This document shows, in pieces, positions 31,329 through 44,600 of a stretch of DNA of 51,869 bases. The stretch comes from Volvariella volvacea V23 (lineage: Eukaryota > Basidiomycota > Agaricomycetes > Agaricales > Pluteaceae). The notes beneath the pieces are model-generated. The model did no database searches. It was not told the DNA's origin and saw only the letters and a list, made by a program, of their open reading frames with translations. Each line of letters starts with the position of its first letter. The stretch's first letter is position 1. The translations under genes were made by a program, and so were the position numbers. The stretch is taken from NCBI GenBank assembly GCA_000349905.1, contig KB722783.1:1-51869 (forward strand). Direction: 5' to 3'.

Positions 31329-32340
31329 CTACTCATTTCCTTCCAAACGAGCCTTGATGGGGCTCAGACCGAATTCTACCCAGAAGTCCGTCGAATCTAG
31401 CGCTCGTCCCAGCATGTCAACATCTCGGGGCAGGGCGCGAATTCCTTCCTCCTGCATCAACTCCCTGACCCATCGCGGCTGAGGACCGCGCTCATCTTCT
31501 GCTATGGATGATGGAATTTCCGAACCCCACGCCGACGCCAAATCCCACCAGTCATAGACCCTTCCATCCGTGAGGATCCACCTTTCACCCGCGGCCTTGT
31601 GAAAGTCCTTGTGAACCGCGAGTATCGCGCGCGCAACATCGATACCATGGATCATATGAATGCTACCCTAGAAGAGGTCAGGGATATCACGAACTGTCTC
31701 GAAGTTGTGGTAACAACGCGCTCACTTTGAGTTTCAAAGCTGCTTTTGTTGGCGCTACTCTGCTCACCCAGTTCTTCGTAGAACGATGGCCACCCCAAAG
31801 CCCTGCGAGGTTGAGCACTGTCGTTGGAATCTCTGGTGCTAGACGGAGGAGCTCTTCTTCCGCATTTGCGCGCTCGTTTTGGAGGATGGGGCTATGCCGG
31901 TTGTACCAAGTTGCTTTGCCATATCTTTCGCGAGTTGTCGTGGCTTGCGTTTTCTATCACAATGGCGAGTCCCCTAACTTAGCGTTACGCTACGTCGCTT
32001 AGATAGTGGAACAACATACGTCCCAAATACTTGTCGCCCCAAGCTGGATAAAAGCGGCCTTCGTGGAACCTCCACGCGTAGCGTTGTAATTGTTGACGAG
32101 TTTCGATGAGCCGCCAGGAGCTGTTATGGGGAAAGTTATCAGAACTGTTTTCGCGTCTGGCAAGCGTCGATATGGTTCCAAGTCGTCTGAGTCAGGGGAA
32201 AACTCGAATGGAATCGTTGCATTTCGTCCTGAACGAGTCGTAGCTGCATGCCGAATCCCCCGCTCAACGCATAACGGCCGCAAAAACGTCGAAGTCCATC
32301 CCGCCCCCAAGATTAACAGCTCTACGTCGTTGGAGATCAT
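31329..32340 (-). CDS. NAD(P)-binding Rossmann-fold protein
   Basis: Three exons (32340-32020, 31953-31726, 31667-31329), all phase 0, encode 295 residues. The N-terminus reads MISNDVELLILGAGWTSTFL, a nucleotide-binding GxGW motif near residue 12, followed by HAATTRSG. Later blocks are KTVLITFPITAPGGSSKLVN, FIQLGATSIWD, an extended-SDR-like RERYGKATWYNRHSPILQNE and ERANAEEELLRLAPEIPTTV, then LNLAGLWGG. These resemble YeeZ-type or atypical extended short-chain dehydrogenases common in fungi. SIHMIHGIDVARAILAVHKD fits the ligand-side region of NAD-dependent epimerase-like folds. No substrate can be assigned. The start is the ATG at 32340, just before the nucleotide motif; the frame is open upstream but the residues there look non-family. 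Confidence 0.85.
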
Positions 32341-35300
32341 GATGAGGTGGTCCAAACCGAGAGCCAGCGCCTTTCTGCAACCCTTTTGAATCTTATCTAA
32401 TCTCACAACACGCAGTTTGGTGCTGCTTGGCGTGGTTGCAGGCGGAAAACATCCGAAGATAGGATCTTGTTCACTTATCATACCGCAGACCACGTAGCTG
32501 GGCGCGTCTGATTCGACAACGTACATGCCTTGAATGTTTAGGCTAAAGCAAAAACTTGGCTGAGCGGGGCAAATTTCAAACCGCTCCCCAATTTCCATCT
32601 CCGCCGCGAGGATTCCCCATTTCCCCGCATCACGCTGATCTAACCGCGTCATCGCTCGTTTGATGAGCCCTGTCTTGCTTCGATGTGGCTAGTGTAAGTA
32701 GCAACTAGGATGGATAGGATACCTAGCTGACTATAAGACGAAGTAGCGCAAAATCTGAGTTGCCAATTACCTAGACTTGCAATGGATATCGTGGCCTGCA
32801 TTCGCATTAATGTTTACAACCATATAGGATTTTCGGCCATGCTTACCGATCGGCCGCGGAGGAAGGTTGCAAACATTGTGATAAGGATACTCAGAAGTAT
32901 CTGCAACCAAATGGCATAGCGGAGGGGAAAGCGTGTTTTCCAGGAACACGTATGGGTCTGGTGACCTCCTCCATCCACCACCTGCAACTCCAAGCCTAGC
33001 ATTAGTATCACGATTCGTCAGCCACCACAGCTATCTGGAGTAGTACCTTCGCCGATCTATCCGCTATTGATGCTAGCGGACCGGCCATATTCACGTTGGA
33101 TTCGAATTTGTTCTCAATTCCCATATCAGTTAATCGTTTGCAGGTATTCGAACCAATATTGCATGCAGTACCTTTTCGCTAAGACCGTCCTCGTACACTG
33201 TTACAGATTCTGTCGTCGCCGATTCGACATCTTGTAGCTGCATATACCAAGTTAGTCTCGGTGGCTCTACTTGTATTGCAACATACCTGGCCGCTTCGCA
33301 TTTCGTACAATTTGGGATTAGTTGCGTGAGTATTCTCGTTTATGTAGTGCGCTATCCCTTCATTGATCACGTCAAAGACAGCAGCCTAGCCCCTCCACCG
33401 GCGACAGCTCTCAAAAGTAGGCCATTGCGTCAGTCAAGTCCTCCTTATGTCCATGAGACCTGTCTGCTTGTCAAATGTCACTCAGGGATTTCCTCTGCAT
33501 AAATCTTTGTATGCTGATTGGTTAATATCAGGTCCACCTATCACATACAAATTGCAGATTGGACACGAAGTTGTTAATGCGTTAGCGGGGAGAATGAGTA
33601 TCAAAGGAATGATATGGAAGGGTCAGGCCGTAAGGAAGTGCGCGCCTTCCGAGTCGTGGGGAGTGAAACCCGAAGGTGTATAGGGCTACTCGACTCCATG
33701 GGGATACAGATACTAACTTACTGCATTTAAGCAACGGAGCAGATGCTAGGAAGGATTACGGATAACCATCCGAATCCCATGGAGCCATGGAGGACGCCTT
33801 ATTACTTGTATAGGCTAGGAAGCCAAGTATTAATGGTATGGATACAAGAATGATGAAGGCCCACTCCCAAGCCTATTGGAGGATGGAGATGACGAAAAGC
33901 CGGGCGCTGGTGCAGCAGCTAGGGCTTATGAGACAGAGTCAGTCGGCCGTCCCGGACCACAGCATAAGGAAGCCGCTAGTTGATCGTTTCGATGCAACTC
34001 ACCATGACCGACGTATATCGGTCAACTAGCACTTTCACAAACCAAACTACTTCAACACGCCGGCGCGTCTACTCTCCCACCGATCCGCCCTCGCCCGACT
34101 CATTCCAATCCAACCCAAATAATCCCCACCTCAACACCGCCCAAACTCGGTCGATACGGTCAACGCACAGCGACAGAATTTGCACCCTATTCCGTGTCCA
34201 TGGCCCGTCGTCCTGTATAAGTGTTAAGAGAACAGACCATCCCTGCTGATGCCTCAGGGTTGCACCTGCACTAATGCACGCTGTATGGACAAACGTTCAC
34301 ATCTAATGCTACATAGTATATCCACGCCAACTACGTCCGCGCTGGAAGACTTTCCACCGCCGGCGCCAGATGAACCAGGAAGTGTAAATGTGGGTTACAT
34401 TCAAACTTTGACTTCCCTTTCCTCCAAGTGCCCATGTTGGTATAGTTGACCACATTTTGAGACGCCTCTGCTTCAAATGGTATACTAATCACGCCGAGAA
34501 CATTCCTGCTGACTCACCGTGGAAATAAGTTGGTTTTACACTCGCCGCGAATGGAGACGATAATTGGACTCGGACATCGCAAGTATCACCACCATCTCTT
34601 GAAATCAGGAACCAATGACCATTATATACGTGACTTCTGTTTCTCCTCGGAGTCCCTTTGTATAGGTGCACATCGTCCTCATCGCCGAAGCACGCAGCTC
34701 GCAGAGGCATATGCAATCCTTCATATCTCCACGCAACCGTCCAGGCACGTCACCCATTATCTCCATCAGGATTCCGCCGGCATCCTGCCTCCCTTCAGTC
34801 TCACGAGCCGCCGTTTCATTCCCAACCTTCCTAAGAACGATCACGGAGCACCACCTGGGCACAAGGGTCACAAAAGGCTTTCAGGCTCTCTAGCTCCCTC
34901 AGTAAACACAGCTAGGGTCCGAGGGCATCGAAGCTTCCCATGGCATGGCCAACTTCATCAAGGGGTGATGACGTCCTTCTCATTTTCCCAACTTCCTCCA
35001 CCTACCATTGGAGCGGCATCCGAGTCGGCGTAATCAAGCGAGTTCCAAGGGCTGCTAAAAGAACATCTTAGTGTTCATTCCATCTGACCCCGTAGGGATG
35101 GAGGATAGAAGCACAACCAGAGCACAGCAAGGAAAGAAAAAACGATCAGGCCTAGCGACCAGGTGCGGAAATTCGTGGCCTCCACTGCGGAAGGAAGTTT
35201 ACCTCTTAAAAAAGATCACTTGATCATGACCCACCTCATTCAGGTCAACCTGGATGCCAAAGTTGTGGATATAATGCATCTTGTGCGTACCTAACCAAAT

Positions 35301-35619
35301 TCATACCTGCTGACAAGAAGTGTCATTACGTCTCATTTCCACATTCTCAATGGTATCCTTGGCACATAAGGGAGAACAATTCCAGCCAAGCCTCCTGCAA
35401 TCCTGAAATCACCAAACTCTTGACTGTAAACTGGGCAAGTGGACATCAAGAACGAGCCAGGTCAACTTCAACTAGACCCGGCCATCATAACAAAGTTCAT
35501 CACAACTCTTGAACCAAGGCGTTTGTACACACATTCTACATTCTCGCCTACTGCTACACGTCACTCATACAGCCGTTCTCACCAAGTACCGGATACAATC
35601 GGTGTCTAAGACAAACCGT
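32341..35619. other. 3.3-kb region without a recognised gene
   Basis: Several short open frames exist on both strands, but none has domain signatures or joins convincingly to others through introns. A small unrecognised multi-exon gene on the minus strand around 32.7-33.4 kb cannot be excluded. The right part includes the 3' flank of XRN1. Confidence 0.35.
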
Positions 35620-38600
35620 TTAAGCAATCATACCCCTTCCTCTCCCCCTTCCTCTCCCTCTTCCTCCGTGGGGTGTGTGCAGGCCTCGAGGTCCACCTCT
35701 AGGCAAAAATCCGCGCGGAGGGTGTGTTGGGGCATGATGTTGAGCATCATCTTGTCCACTTGTATTGCCATTAGCGTCAGCGTGGGGCGCCGGTGATGGT
35801 ACCTCTCTCCCTGGTGTATATCCACCACGGTTATTGGTGTAATTATACCCACCGCGACCGCGTGGATGTCCTCGAGTGGTCATGGTGTTCCTAGCATCCT
35901 CGAACAGCGTATTGATGTCTATGCGTTGTGAAGTTTGTTCAGTCTGAGTGACTTGACTGGTACTTGAGACATATTGGTCCTGATTACGCTCCGCTTGATA
36001 AGGCGTCCGTGGAGGCTGACGAGGGTGGATTTGTTGTTGCATCGAGTGTGGAGGACTACTCTGTTGTTCTGTGTGGGCAGAAGGTTGCAGGTGCTGCCAC
36101 GCTGGGGCTCCTCCGCGTGCAGGAGGCCCTCCCCGGCCGCGGTGCGGATTAGTTAAGATTGCTCGAACAGGTGGTTGACTGCAGTCAAGATCAGATTAGG
36201 GACTCAGATCATCATAGCGTGAAATGCTCACGAAGGAGGTGCAGGTCTGAATCCGGCCGCTGCTTCTTGCCCGGGAGGCGGTTGAATGACAGGTCGAGGG
36301 CCGAACCGAGGTTTGAAGCTTGATGCGATAGGGGAAACAGGCTTGGCGTCGGGTTGCAAAGACCTCACGAATTGCGGGTAGGTCAGGTTTAAGCATGAGT
36401 CAAACGTGACCGTTGCACCACGATACTGTGAGCATCTGTATTGATAACACCAAACAATGTCAGCAAGTGTTAATAATCTGAAATCGATAATCTTACCTCC
36501 CACCCAAGGTACTTCCAGAAATAAAAGCGTTATCCCAAACCACATCCATATTCTTGCTATTGATGCCCACAATCACTCCTTTGGCAGCGAGTGGAACTGC
36601 TCCCGAGTCCTGAATCATTACNNNNNNNNNNNNNNNNNNNNNNNNNNNNNNNNNNNNNNNNNNNNNNNNNNNNNNNNNNNNNNNNNNNNNNNNNNNNNNN
36701 NNNNNNNNNNNNNNNNNNNNNAACTCTATCACCTAGCGTAAACTTTTGGTTCTGCAGTCGATAGACTGCATGATCCGGTTTCAGCACGGCCTGTCTTGGG
36801 ATGTTCTTAACAATGACGCGTTTAGGAGTAATTGAAGCATGGGCTTTTCGTAATTCATCTGCCAGAGCTTCGACTTCCGCAACCGTATCCTGAAGACAGA
36901 AAGAGACAGTGAGATACGTCCAGTGAGAAGAAAGATATCGTTACCTTTCCGAGCTGGTCACAAAATAGGGAGACCGGCTCAAAGTCACGAACTCCCTTCG
37001 CCTTCAACCAAGCCTTGACCTCTTTCAATCTCTTCTCTGGGTCATCTAGGAAAATGTCCTCGATACTGGGCATAGCTAACACAGGGATACAATACCTGTC
37101 AGCTCAAGGCACGAAGCAAGCATCGAACCGTTCACCTTCCCAATACCCATCAAGTGATGCAAACACCTCCGGGAACGCCATCTTGTACTCCTTGACCAAC
37201 TCAATGGCTTTTTCACTAAACTCCCAGCTCCGCCCGTCTTTCTTCGAATAATCAATCACCTTGAGTGCCTTTGCTTCAAACTTCAAGCTCAGTCCCAGAT
37301 TGATCTTTTGTCCATCTTCCTGGAGCACCATAAAACTCGAAGTGATCTTCGACAGTGCCTTTCCAGAAATCCCTATCACGTCTGCCACACGATAAGAAGG
37401 GAAATAACGACCTGATTTGCGGTTTGCGACGATCGACTTGAACTGAGTCAGTTCGGCTTGCTCAGAAGGATAAACCTAATGAAAACAGACACAAGTTAGA
37501 AAAGTAATCTAGGATTTAGCGTCATGTACTCACAGCGATGGCAATGGACAGCGTCTTTTCCTCCGTGGAACGTACTTGGGCAGCCGTACCATATGCATGC
37601 TCGCCAAGGAAGAACACGTTGATGCCCTCTGGAAATTCCTCAGCTATCGGCAACGCCTCGCGCTCCAAATACCGAGGATCTTCCGACACCACCTCTTGAA
37701 CGCACATCTGCACCGCCTGTTCGACTTCATTCTCCGGACCCTCATAGTCCTTCACAAAGGCTCCAGTCTCCAAACGTTTAAGACCTGAATGATAAAAGTC
37801 GGCTTCAGCACTCGCCGCATATCCAAAACAATCCACGTACCCCGCAGAGGTCTAATATGCAACAAAACCTCCACTTCACCCGTAAGCACGCCCGACCTCC
37901 TCGAATAAATATCCTCAATCCTCTCCGCCTTGGCCTTCCACATATTAACCCCATGCGGCGCATGCGGATTACCCACAACCCTCATCGGCGACCCAGGCAC
38001 GACCGTAATCTTCTCATACCTGAACAGCGAGTCCGAAACAGCCACCACCTTTCCCTCCTGCAAAAACGGCCACCCAAAGAATATCCGCTCGGACACAAAC
38101 TCTTCCGCGATCATCTCCGTCTTCTGGCCCTCCCACGGATTGGTGATCTGGACCAGCATCGAGTTGTTCCTCGATTCGGACCCGTGGACGTTGACCCCGT
38201 GCGGGCCTAGTGTTGCGGTGTATGGAAGGGTCTTTAATGAAGGGAACCCTGCTAGTGCGTCTTTGCCGAGGAAAACGCCGTCGCATAGTCCTTGGACTAG
38301 ATGGAGACCGTCGAGGGTGGGCAGATCGAACGGTTCCATTTTACAACGACACTTGGTGAGAGCAGGGAAGAACCCAGGAAGCGAGGACGGATAGAATGAA
38401 GGGTCGCCCTCATCGAAGCTGAATCTGGTACTGGTACCGATGCTGTTACGTCGTTTCTCTTCCGCCGTTAAACGGTGTTCACGACCTAAGGCAGAAGATC
38501 AACGGAACATAACTGGGTTAGTAATCATTCAAAGGTTGGGCGCTAGGTGGTGACTAGAACCAAACCGAGCGGAGGGAGTGGGCTACTTACGTGACATCGC

Positions 38601-41600
38601 ATCTAGTAGCCTCTTTTCATCGATGAACGGGATCTTCACGATGGCTTCCCAGTCCTGTTTCTTTCCATTGAGATCCGATTCAAACTCCAACGGGTAGAAA
38701 TCTATAATCGGTGAATTGATGTCGTACATAAGATCCTATTTAGTTCCAGATTCAACGTTAGTTCCAAGGTAGATGAGATTGAACTAAAAACGGAATAGAG
38801 GGTGCGCGCAAAAGGGGCGTAAAGCCGTTATCAAGCGTACCTGGTAGGCCAAGGGAACATGATCTTTGCTCGCAGCCGGAAGAACACCCATTAGCTGCTC
38901 GAACGGCCTAAACGGCTTTCCGAGCTGGAATTCGAAAGACATCTCGCCCACCCCGCGGAGATCTATTGAGATTCAGGACCCAGAAGTTAGACGGAGTTTT
39001 GAGTGGGGCGGACTTATACTTACCAGAAATTCTCGGCGCATAATGGTAGTTGTAGAACCACCCCCAAGATGCTACTCCGCTATAGTAGTAGTGCATAACC
39101 CATTGCAATCCTTCCGCATATCTGAAAGTTAATGCCTTCATTTGCTCTTCATTGTCAAAAGAAATGTTCAGTTTCTCCTATCAAGTAATGAAACAATAGG
39201 AAGGTGTAATATCAGTATGCATGCCAACGAAACAGCGAAGTGAACATACCCTGTAATATTCTCTTTTCCACTCATTCATCTTCTCCCTAACAGATCTCTC
39301 ATGCCGTGCTTCAAATCCGCCATCTTCATCGTCATCCATAACGGGCGCCTTTTCATATTTATTCAGCACCCTCTCAATAGCAAACCAGCCCTCCAAATCA
39401 TCTTCATCAGACTCGTCATTCCCTCCACCCTCATCCACATCCTCCCATTCATCCTCATCCCCTGCGCCTTGCTTTTCAACAACAGGCCGCTCATTCGCAC
39501 TACCATTCTCGATCGCATGATCCCCACCAGCCGTCAACGACATCTTCTCAAGTCCCTTCTCAATTCCCTTCGTCCCATGCGCTCTTCCTTTTCCATTCGA
39601 CACCGCCGCACGAACCGCTAAAGGCGACCTCAAACAGACCAAATTCGATCCACTGCCGTCGTACTCGTCCCAACTCAGATCCAAATGCAATTCATCCGCC
39701 AGCGTCTTGATGAACTCCCGTTCCCTCGCCGGGAAGTCGTTCACGAACGTCAACCTCGCCGGTACTGGTCCCTTCGCCACGCCCGGAGTGCGTCGCTGAG
39801 ACATAACGAAGGACTTGACCTTGTTGAATAGCTCCCTCTGTGGGCGTGTAAGAACTAGAGCCCATAAGTCCATATCGCCCTGATAAAACAAAGACGAGAA
39901 GAAACGGAACACACCCAGTTTAGCTCTCTTCCTAGCCAGCTCCATCTCTTGAACGTGCTTCTCTTGCTTTCCCTTGAACCAATTCGCATCCGCATATTCC
40001 TGTTCGAAAATCTCCCTCTCCCAAATCGCCATCTCGTCCAATATCACTTGTAATCGCTTGGTGTTGATCGTTCCACTCTCGTTCAAGTACCCATCTAAAA
40101 CCCCACAGATGCGCACGCGTCAATATATAAAATGGCGGGAGAGAAGGGAAAAAGAGGAACCCACCCAGCCGTGGCAAAACGGTCTTGTAAACCTCAAACA
40201 GCTTCTCCAATCCATTCTTGTGTATGTGTAGATCCGGCAAGTTGGGCAAAAAGTCGTTCCCAACGAACACGGCCAGCAGGATAAAGTCATCGATGACCCG
40301 CTCGAGGCTGTACTCGAACGGCAACTGATTGTGGATATCTTGGAATTCAAGATCGAGGTACTCTCGCATCAGCGAGAGGTGCAAGAGGTAGAAATTCGCC
40401 GTATCTAGACTGAAGACGATGCACAACCATCAGCCGGCGATCATGGTGGACATGAACCGGACGCACCTCCCGCTGCTCTTTTTCCTAGCTGGCCCAAACT
40501 TGACCTCCTCTCTCAACAAACAGAAATGCGGGTCGTGGCTGAGCAGACCCAGCATGATCAAATCCGCATCGAGTCCATACAAACAGTGCCGGACGTTTGG
40601 GTTGTAATCGGGCTGGGCTCGCGATAATCGGATGTACTCCATGATCTTGTGTTCACCTTCTCCAGGGACTTCATGGCCGGATAAGACCACCTCGATTCCC
40701 TGCCAGTTTGAATCTTCTGTGATCTTTTTGTTGACGAAATAGCGGAGTTGTTCGGATAGCTTTGCCATGAAGGGTGTGCCTTTTGAATACAAGGTTGAAG
40801 GGGATAGGAAGGGGACGAGCGGTTGCAACAGCAGATTGTTTAGAGAGCAGGGAAACTCATTCGGCGAGAGACATACCTGGTGTGATGCAATTGCTATCAA
40901 ACGCCTTTTCCTCCGGCAGTTTCTCCCCTTTCCGCAACGCCTGTTCTCTGACCTCCTGTGCCTCCTTCGCAGTCCTGAACCGCCGACTGCGCTGCTGATT
41001 CATCTTTGCTCTGGGCGCTACGCCGTCCACGGCCATAAAGAATAGCTTCTTGGGTTTGATCTTTGAGAAGAGGTGCTCGACATAGGTGAATATAGATGTA
41101 AAGATTTGTTCTTCGGATAGGCGAAAATGAGCGTCTTCGTCATTGGGGTGAGAGCCTGTGGGCAGTTGGAAGGGCCACGCAAGTGGGATCGTTGTCAACA
41201 CTGGGCCGAGTCAGGTCACATTGCGGAGCACGAGCACGCACAGTTGTGAATAATCCCATTAAAGTCGAGGTACAAATTATCTGGTAGCATCCAGGAAAGG
41301 GGGTTGCCGGGCGATGCGGGCGTCAGAGCAGTGTCATCTGGATTCATGGAGACGCACCAAATTCGGGAATCTTGTTCTCTTGAATAAGCTGGGACGTCAA
41401 GGGGTATCGCTCCCTGACATCAAGCGATTACCAACCAGCGCGTTCAGATGGGATGTGACATACGAAATGTATCGAAAAAACTGCGCGAGCGGTCAATCCA
41501 TCGGCGGCTGGGCAAGACGCGCAAATTGAACACACCTTTGGAATACCTGCACACCGCCGAGTCCGTGAGCGTTCGTCGTCGTCTATGGTTGCAGGAGTGC

Positions 41601-41608
41601 TCACCCAT
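35620..41608 (-). CDS. XRN1: 5'-3' exoribonuclease 1 (Xrn1/Kem1)
   Basis: Nineteen exons on the minus strand encode about 1550 residues if the gap at 36622-36721 is treated as zero length. Exons 1-3 are tiny (41608-41605, 41546-41536, 41480-41464) and spell MGIPK-FFRYIS. Exon 4 continues ERYPLTSQLIQENKIPEF, and exon 5 DNLYLDFNGIIHN. Catalytic metal ligands are visible in SGHEVPGEGEHK, in LDADLIMLGL (Asp near residues 206 and 208) and in VFVGNDFLPNLP. A central acidic linker is followed by YAEGLQWVMHYYYSGVASWG, the D1-D3 domains with the SH3-like block LGDRV-VMIQDSGAVPLAAKG, and an RG-rich tail (GGRGRGRGRGRGMIA end). The enzyme degrades decapped 5'-monophosphate RNA in the cytoplasm. Length and the SH3-like region distinguish it from nuclear Rat1/Xrn2. 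Introns are 46-87 nt. Confidence 0.97.
36622..36721. other. assembly gap (100 N) inside XRN1, probably zero length
   Basis: On the minus strand the left side ends on a codon boundary in LGDRV and the right side starts VMIQDSG. Joined directly they give GDRVVMIQDSGAVPLAAKG, the expected conserved XRN1 stretch with no missing residue, and the frame totals agree. Confidence 0.75.
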
Positions 41609-44600
41609 TATTGAAAGGAAAGAAGGGGGATATGAAGCAGAAGCAGAGGAAAGCGGATGAGGTGGTGGTGGTGCTGGTCTCAGCCGTCGCGCTGCTCGTC
41701 ACAACCACTTCCTTTTTTGGATTTTCTGACATATGACTCGCCTTTCACCGCTTGCGCTGGCTCAGAAGTACGGACGATCCTCTTGGATGAGCCGGCGAAT
41801 ATTCGCCAGGGTTTGGACGGGGTGGCCTGCAGCTTCTGGCTCGACCGCCCGATAAACCGAGCCACGACAATCGCTGTAGGCTGACAGCCTACATATCCCT
41901 GGTATTCCAACTTGAGTCAGCTCCCCAGTGGCATCTTCATCGACTGTTCACGGGCTAATATCACCGGAGAGCACCCTTTCCATGTCTCTTCCTAGGACAA
42001 CGGATTCCGGTGTCGTGACCGTCCGGCCGTTTTCATTGAGGTGTCCCCAAGGACGGTGCTAGAATTGCTCCGTTCAATGGACAGTGCCACTCGTATGTTT
42101 TTAGGCTATCTAGAGTAGTGGCGTAATATCTGCCAGTCACAACGGTGGTATTCGGTCACCGTGCTGTATATTCGAGTGGTGAGTAGTCTCCCCCCTCACC
42201 GTACAACGCCTGGCGCCCTCGCTAACGAGAGTCGGTTCTGTGGCGATTAGAGCAAAGTTTCCCTATCTTTGGTGCTGTATGACTGTTGGATTTTTCTGTC
42301 TCAAGTTTGTTTGTAGGTTCGGCCGTCGCTTAGTTTCCGGTAAGCTCGGGATGTGACACTCATGTTCCAGCATCACGGAGTCCCTTGCAGTCCTGAAGGC
42401 CTGAAGGCTGGTCCTCAACGTGAATGGTTATTCAGTCATGGATCCTCCCAATGTCCGGTATTAGCTACGCAAATCCTCTATCGTCATCCCTCTTTACAAG
42501 TCACAAACCCCAAAATCACTGTTGAGCATTCGAATTATCCCTCCCTCCTTCATCATCGTAGGAATCTTAACGGATAAACAAACCCCGTCATAGCCTCACG
42601 TCCTGGAGCATCAATACAGGAACACAACTGAGTCGCCCAATCATATTCAATTTCCAAACTGGATATTCACATTCACCTGTGAACACGGGACAAAGGGGTC
42701 TCCACACACCCTTAATGGTTCTGTGCCTTTTAGACATCCTACCCTTCCGTGAAGCCCTACAGAAGTCGAAGACATTACCCATTTCACCCGTGCAACACGC
42801 ACCACGCTTACCGATATTCTCGCTTCGGTTTTTGCATCTTTTCTGTTTTGTCATAGTCTTTGCACCCGAGAGGGGCGGTCCTGGGGGCGATGCGCTCTCT
42901 GCGCCCGCCCTGGATTCCAACGTATACCACTCTTTTTCAATCTCTCAAGACTTCCAACTTTGTAAACCTCTGAAACATCGCAAATAGCACAACGATACAG
43001 CTCAACACTCCTACCCAGCAACCACCGCACGACCACCTTATTGGTCTGTTGATCTCTACAATGTGTTTGACCCTCGACCAGCATAGCAGTTGCCCGTGCC
43101 CCCCCGCTCCTTTGAATGTTGATGTTGAAACACACAACTGCCCTCCAAGGCAATATTACCACACCTGCGCCCACTCGGAACGCACACTTGATCATCCATC
43201 GTATCTTCTCGACATGCTATCTCAAAGTTACCACATTCATTCTCGTGCTATGTGTCCATTCCACTCTTCCGCTCACCCGTTGAGTGTCCCACAACTGTCA
43301 AACATCCCCCCCTCCCGTTTGGTGTGGGTGGTATTCCTGTTTCCCTACTGTGCCCGCAGTTGATGGCAGGCATCGATTAAGACTAATCCTTGGCCTACTT
43401 GTTGATACAAGTCGTATATCAAATGGGCTGTGTGGTACCACTTGCCCGGGAAGCCTAGTCGGTCGATCTTGGTGATAGAGTCGATCCATTCCCGGGTCGG
43501 GAAGGCAACGGGAGTATGGGAGTATACTCTATTCATGCTATCCGTTGTCATTTATCACCCACCACGACGGTCTTTCACCACTGACTCGAGTTGTACGCTC
43601 GAGGGAGTCGGTTTCTCGATCAAGGATGAACCCTGCCTCCCGTTTTGGGCAAGGGCACCCACGAAGCTTAACAGCACCACCACCTCTTCATTTCCTGCCT
43701 GAATTATCACCTAAATATTAACACTTGAGAGCATCAGTGTGATGTCATACTTTGCGCATGACCCGACTCATGCCCTACGCTGGCCAGCATGCGCGGTGGG
43801 GCGGACGCAGCATTTTGGAGCATGGATGCCCACGCCAGTGCGCGCGGCGACAGCATCCATCTACCCCTTCAACTCGAACATAGGGGTGTGACTAATCCTC
43901 GGCTAATCCCTAGCCGACTCTATTGGAAGCCCACCGAAAAATCTCACTCCAAAACATCGGAGGACATGAGATAAAACGGAGCGTGACAAAACATAACCCG
44001 TCAACTGCATGCCTGGTGGAATGTCCCTCTCTGCTTATTGGACATTTCTCCCCCATCATCTTCCACGCCAACGAGCACCGTACGCAGTGCTTACTTGTGC
44101 GGACGGGTTGGTATAGCCGGGAAATCTCTTGGAGTGGGTCTGCGGAATATGTTTCAAGTCGACAGTCGAAGACACAGCCCACGATCTCCCCTGCGGAACA
44201 TACTCTCTCAGGATTGCATACAAGGGCAATCTATCCTCTATGGGAGAGGTATGTACTGTGTTCATGATTGTCGTTATCACTCTATAGACAGATGATAAAC
44301 TGGTTCACTACTCCGGTGACCTAAAGTCGTTGGTAGGGTCGAGAGGATGACGGTGGCACGAACCATGTCTCCGCCAACCGACCAGACCAAGCAAAGTACG
44401 TGACTAGGTGATAGATACCACACGGGTGGTTTAAATCTAAGCTCTACTCATTGGCGCTAGCCATTAAATCTCTACCACATCTCGTACAACCAGTTCCCAA
44501 GATCCCTCAATTTATCTCTACAGGCCCAAGCCCTTCTCGAACAGCGGAGCCGCCGGCTGTTCCGTCACTTTCGCTCATCTTAGCCTGCTTCTAGTCTCGG

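Noticed and set aside
32341..32652. N-terminal extension of the NAD(P)-binding protein by 104 codons
   Set aside because: The frame is open but the residues do not resemble the family, and the nucleotide-binding motif starts about 10 residues after the ATG at 32340, as expected.
36722..36787. Open frames running through N stretches as separate genes
   Set aside because: They are products of translating N; the real frame here is XRN1 on the minus strand.
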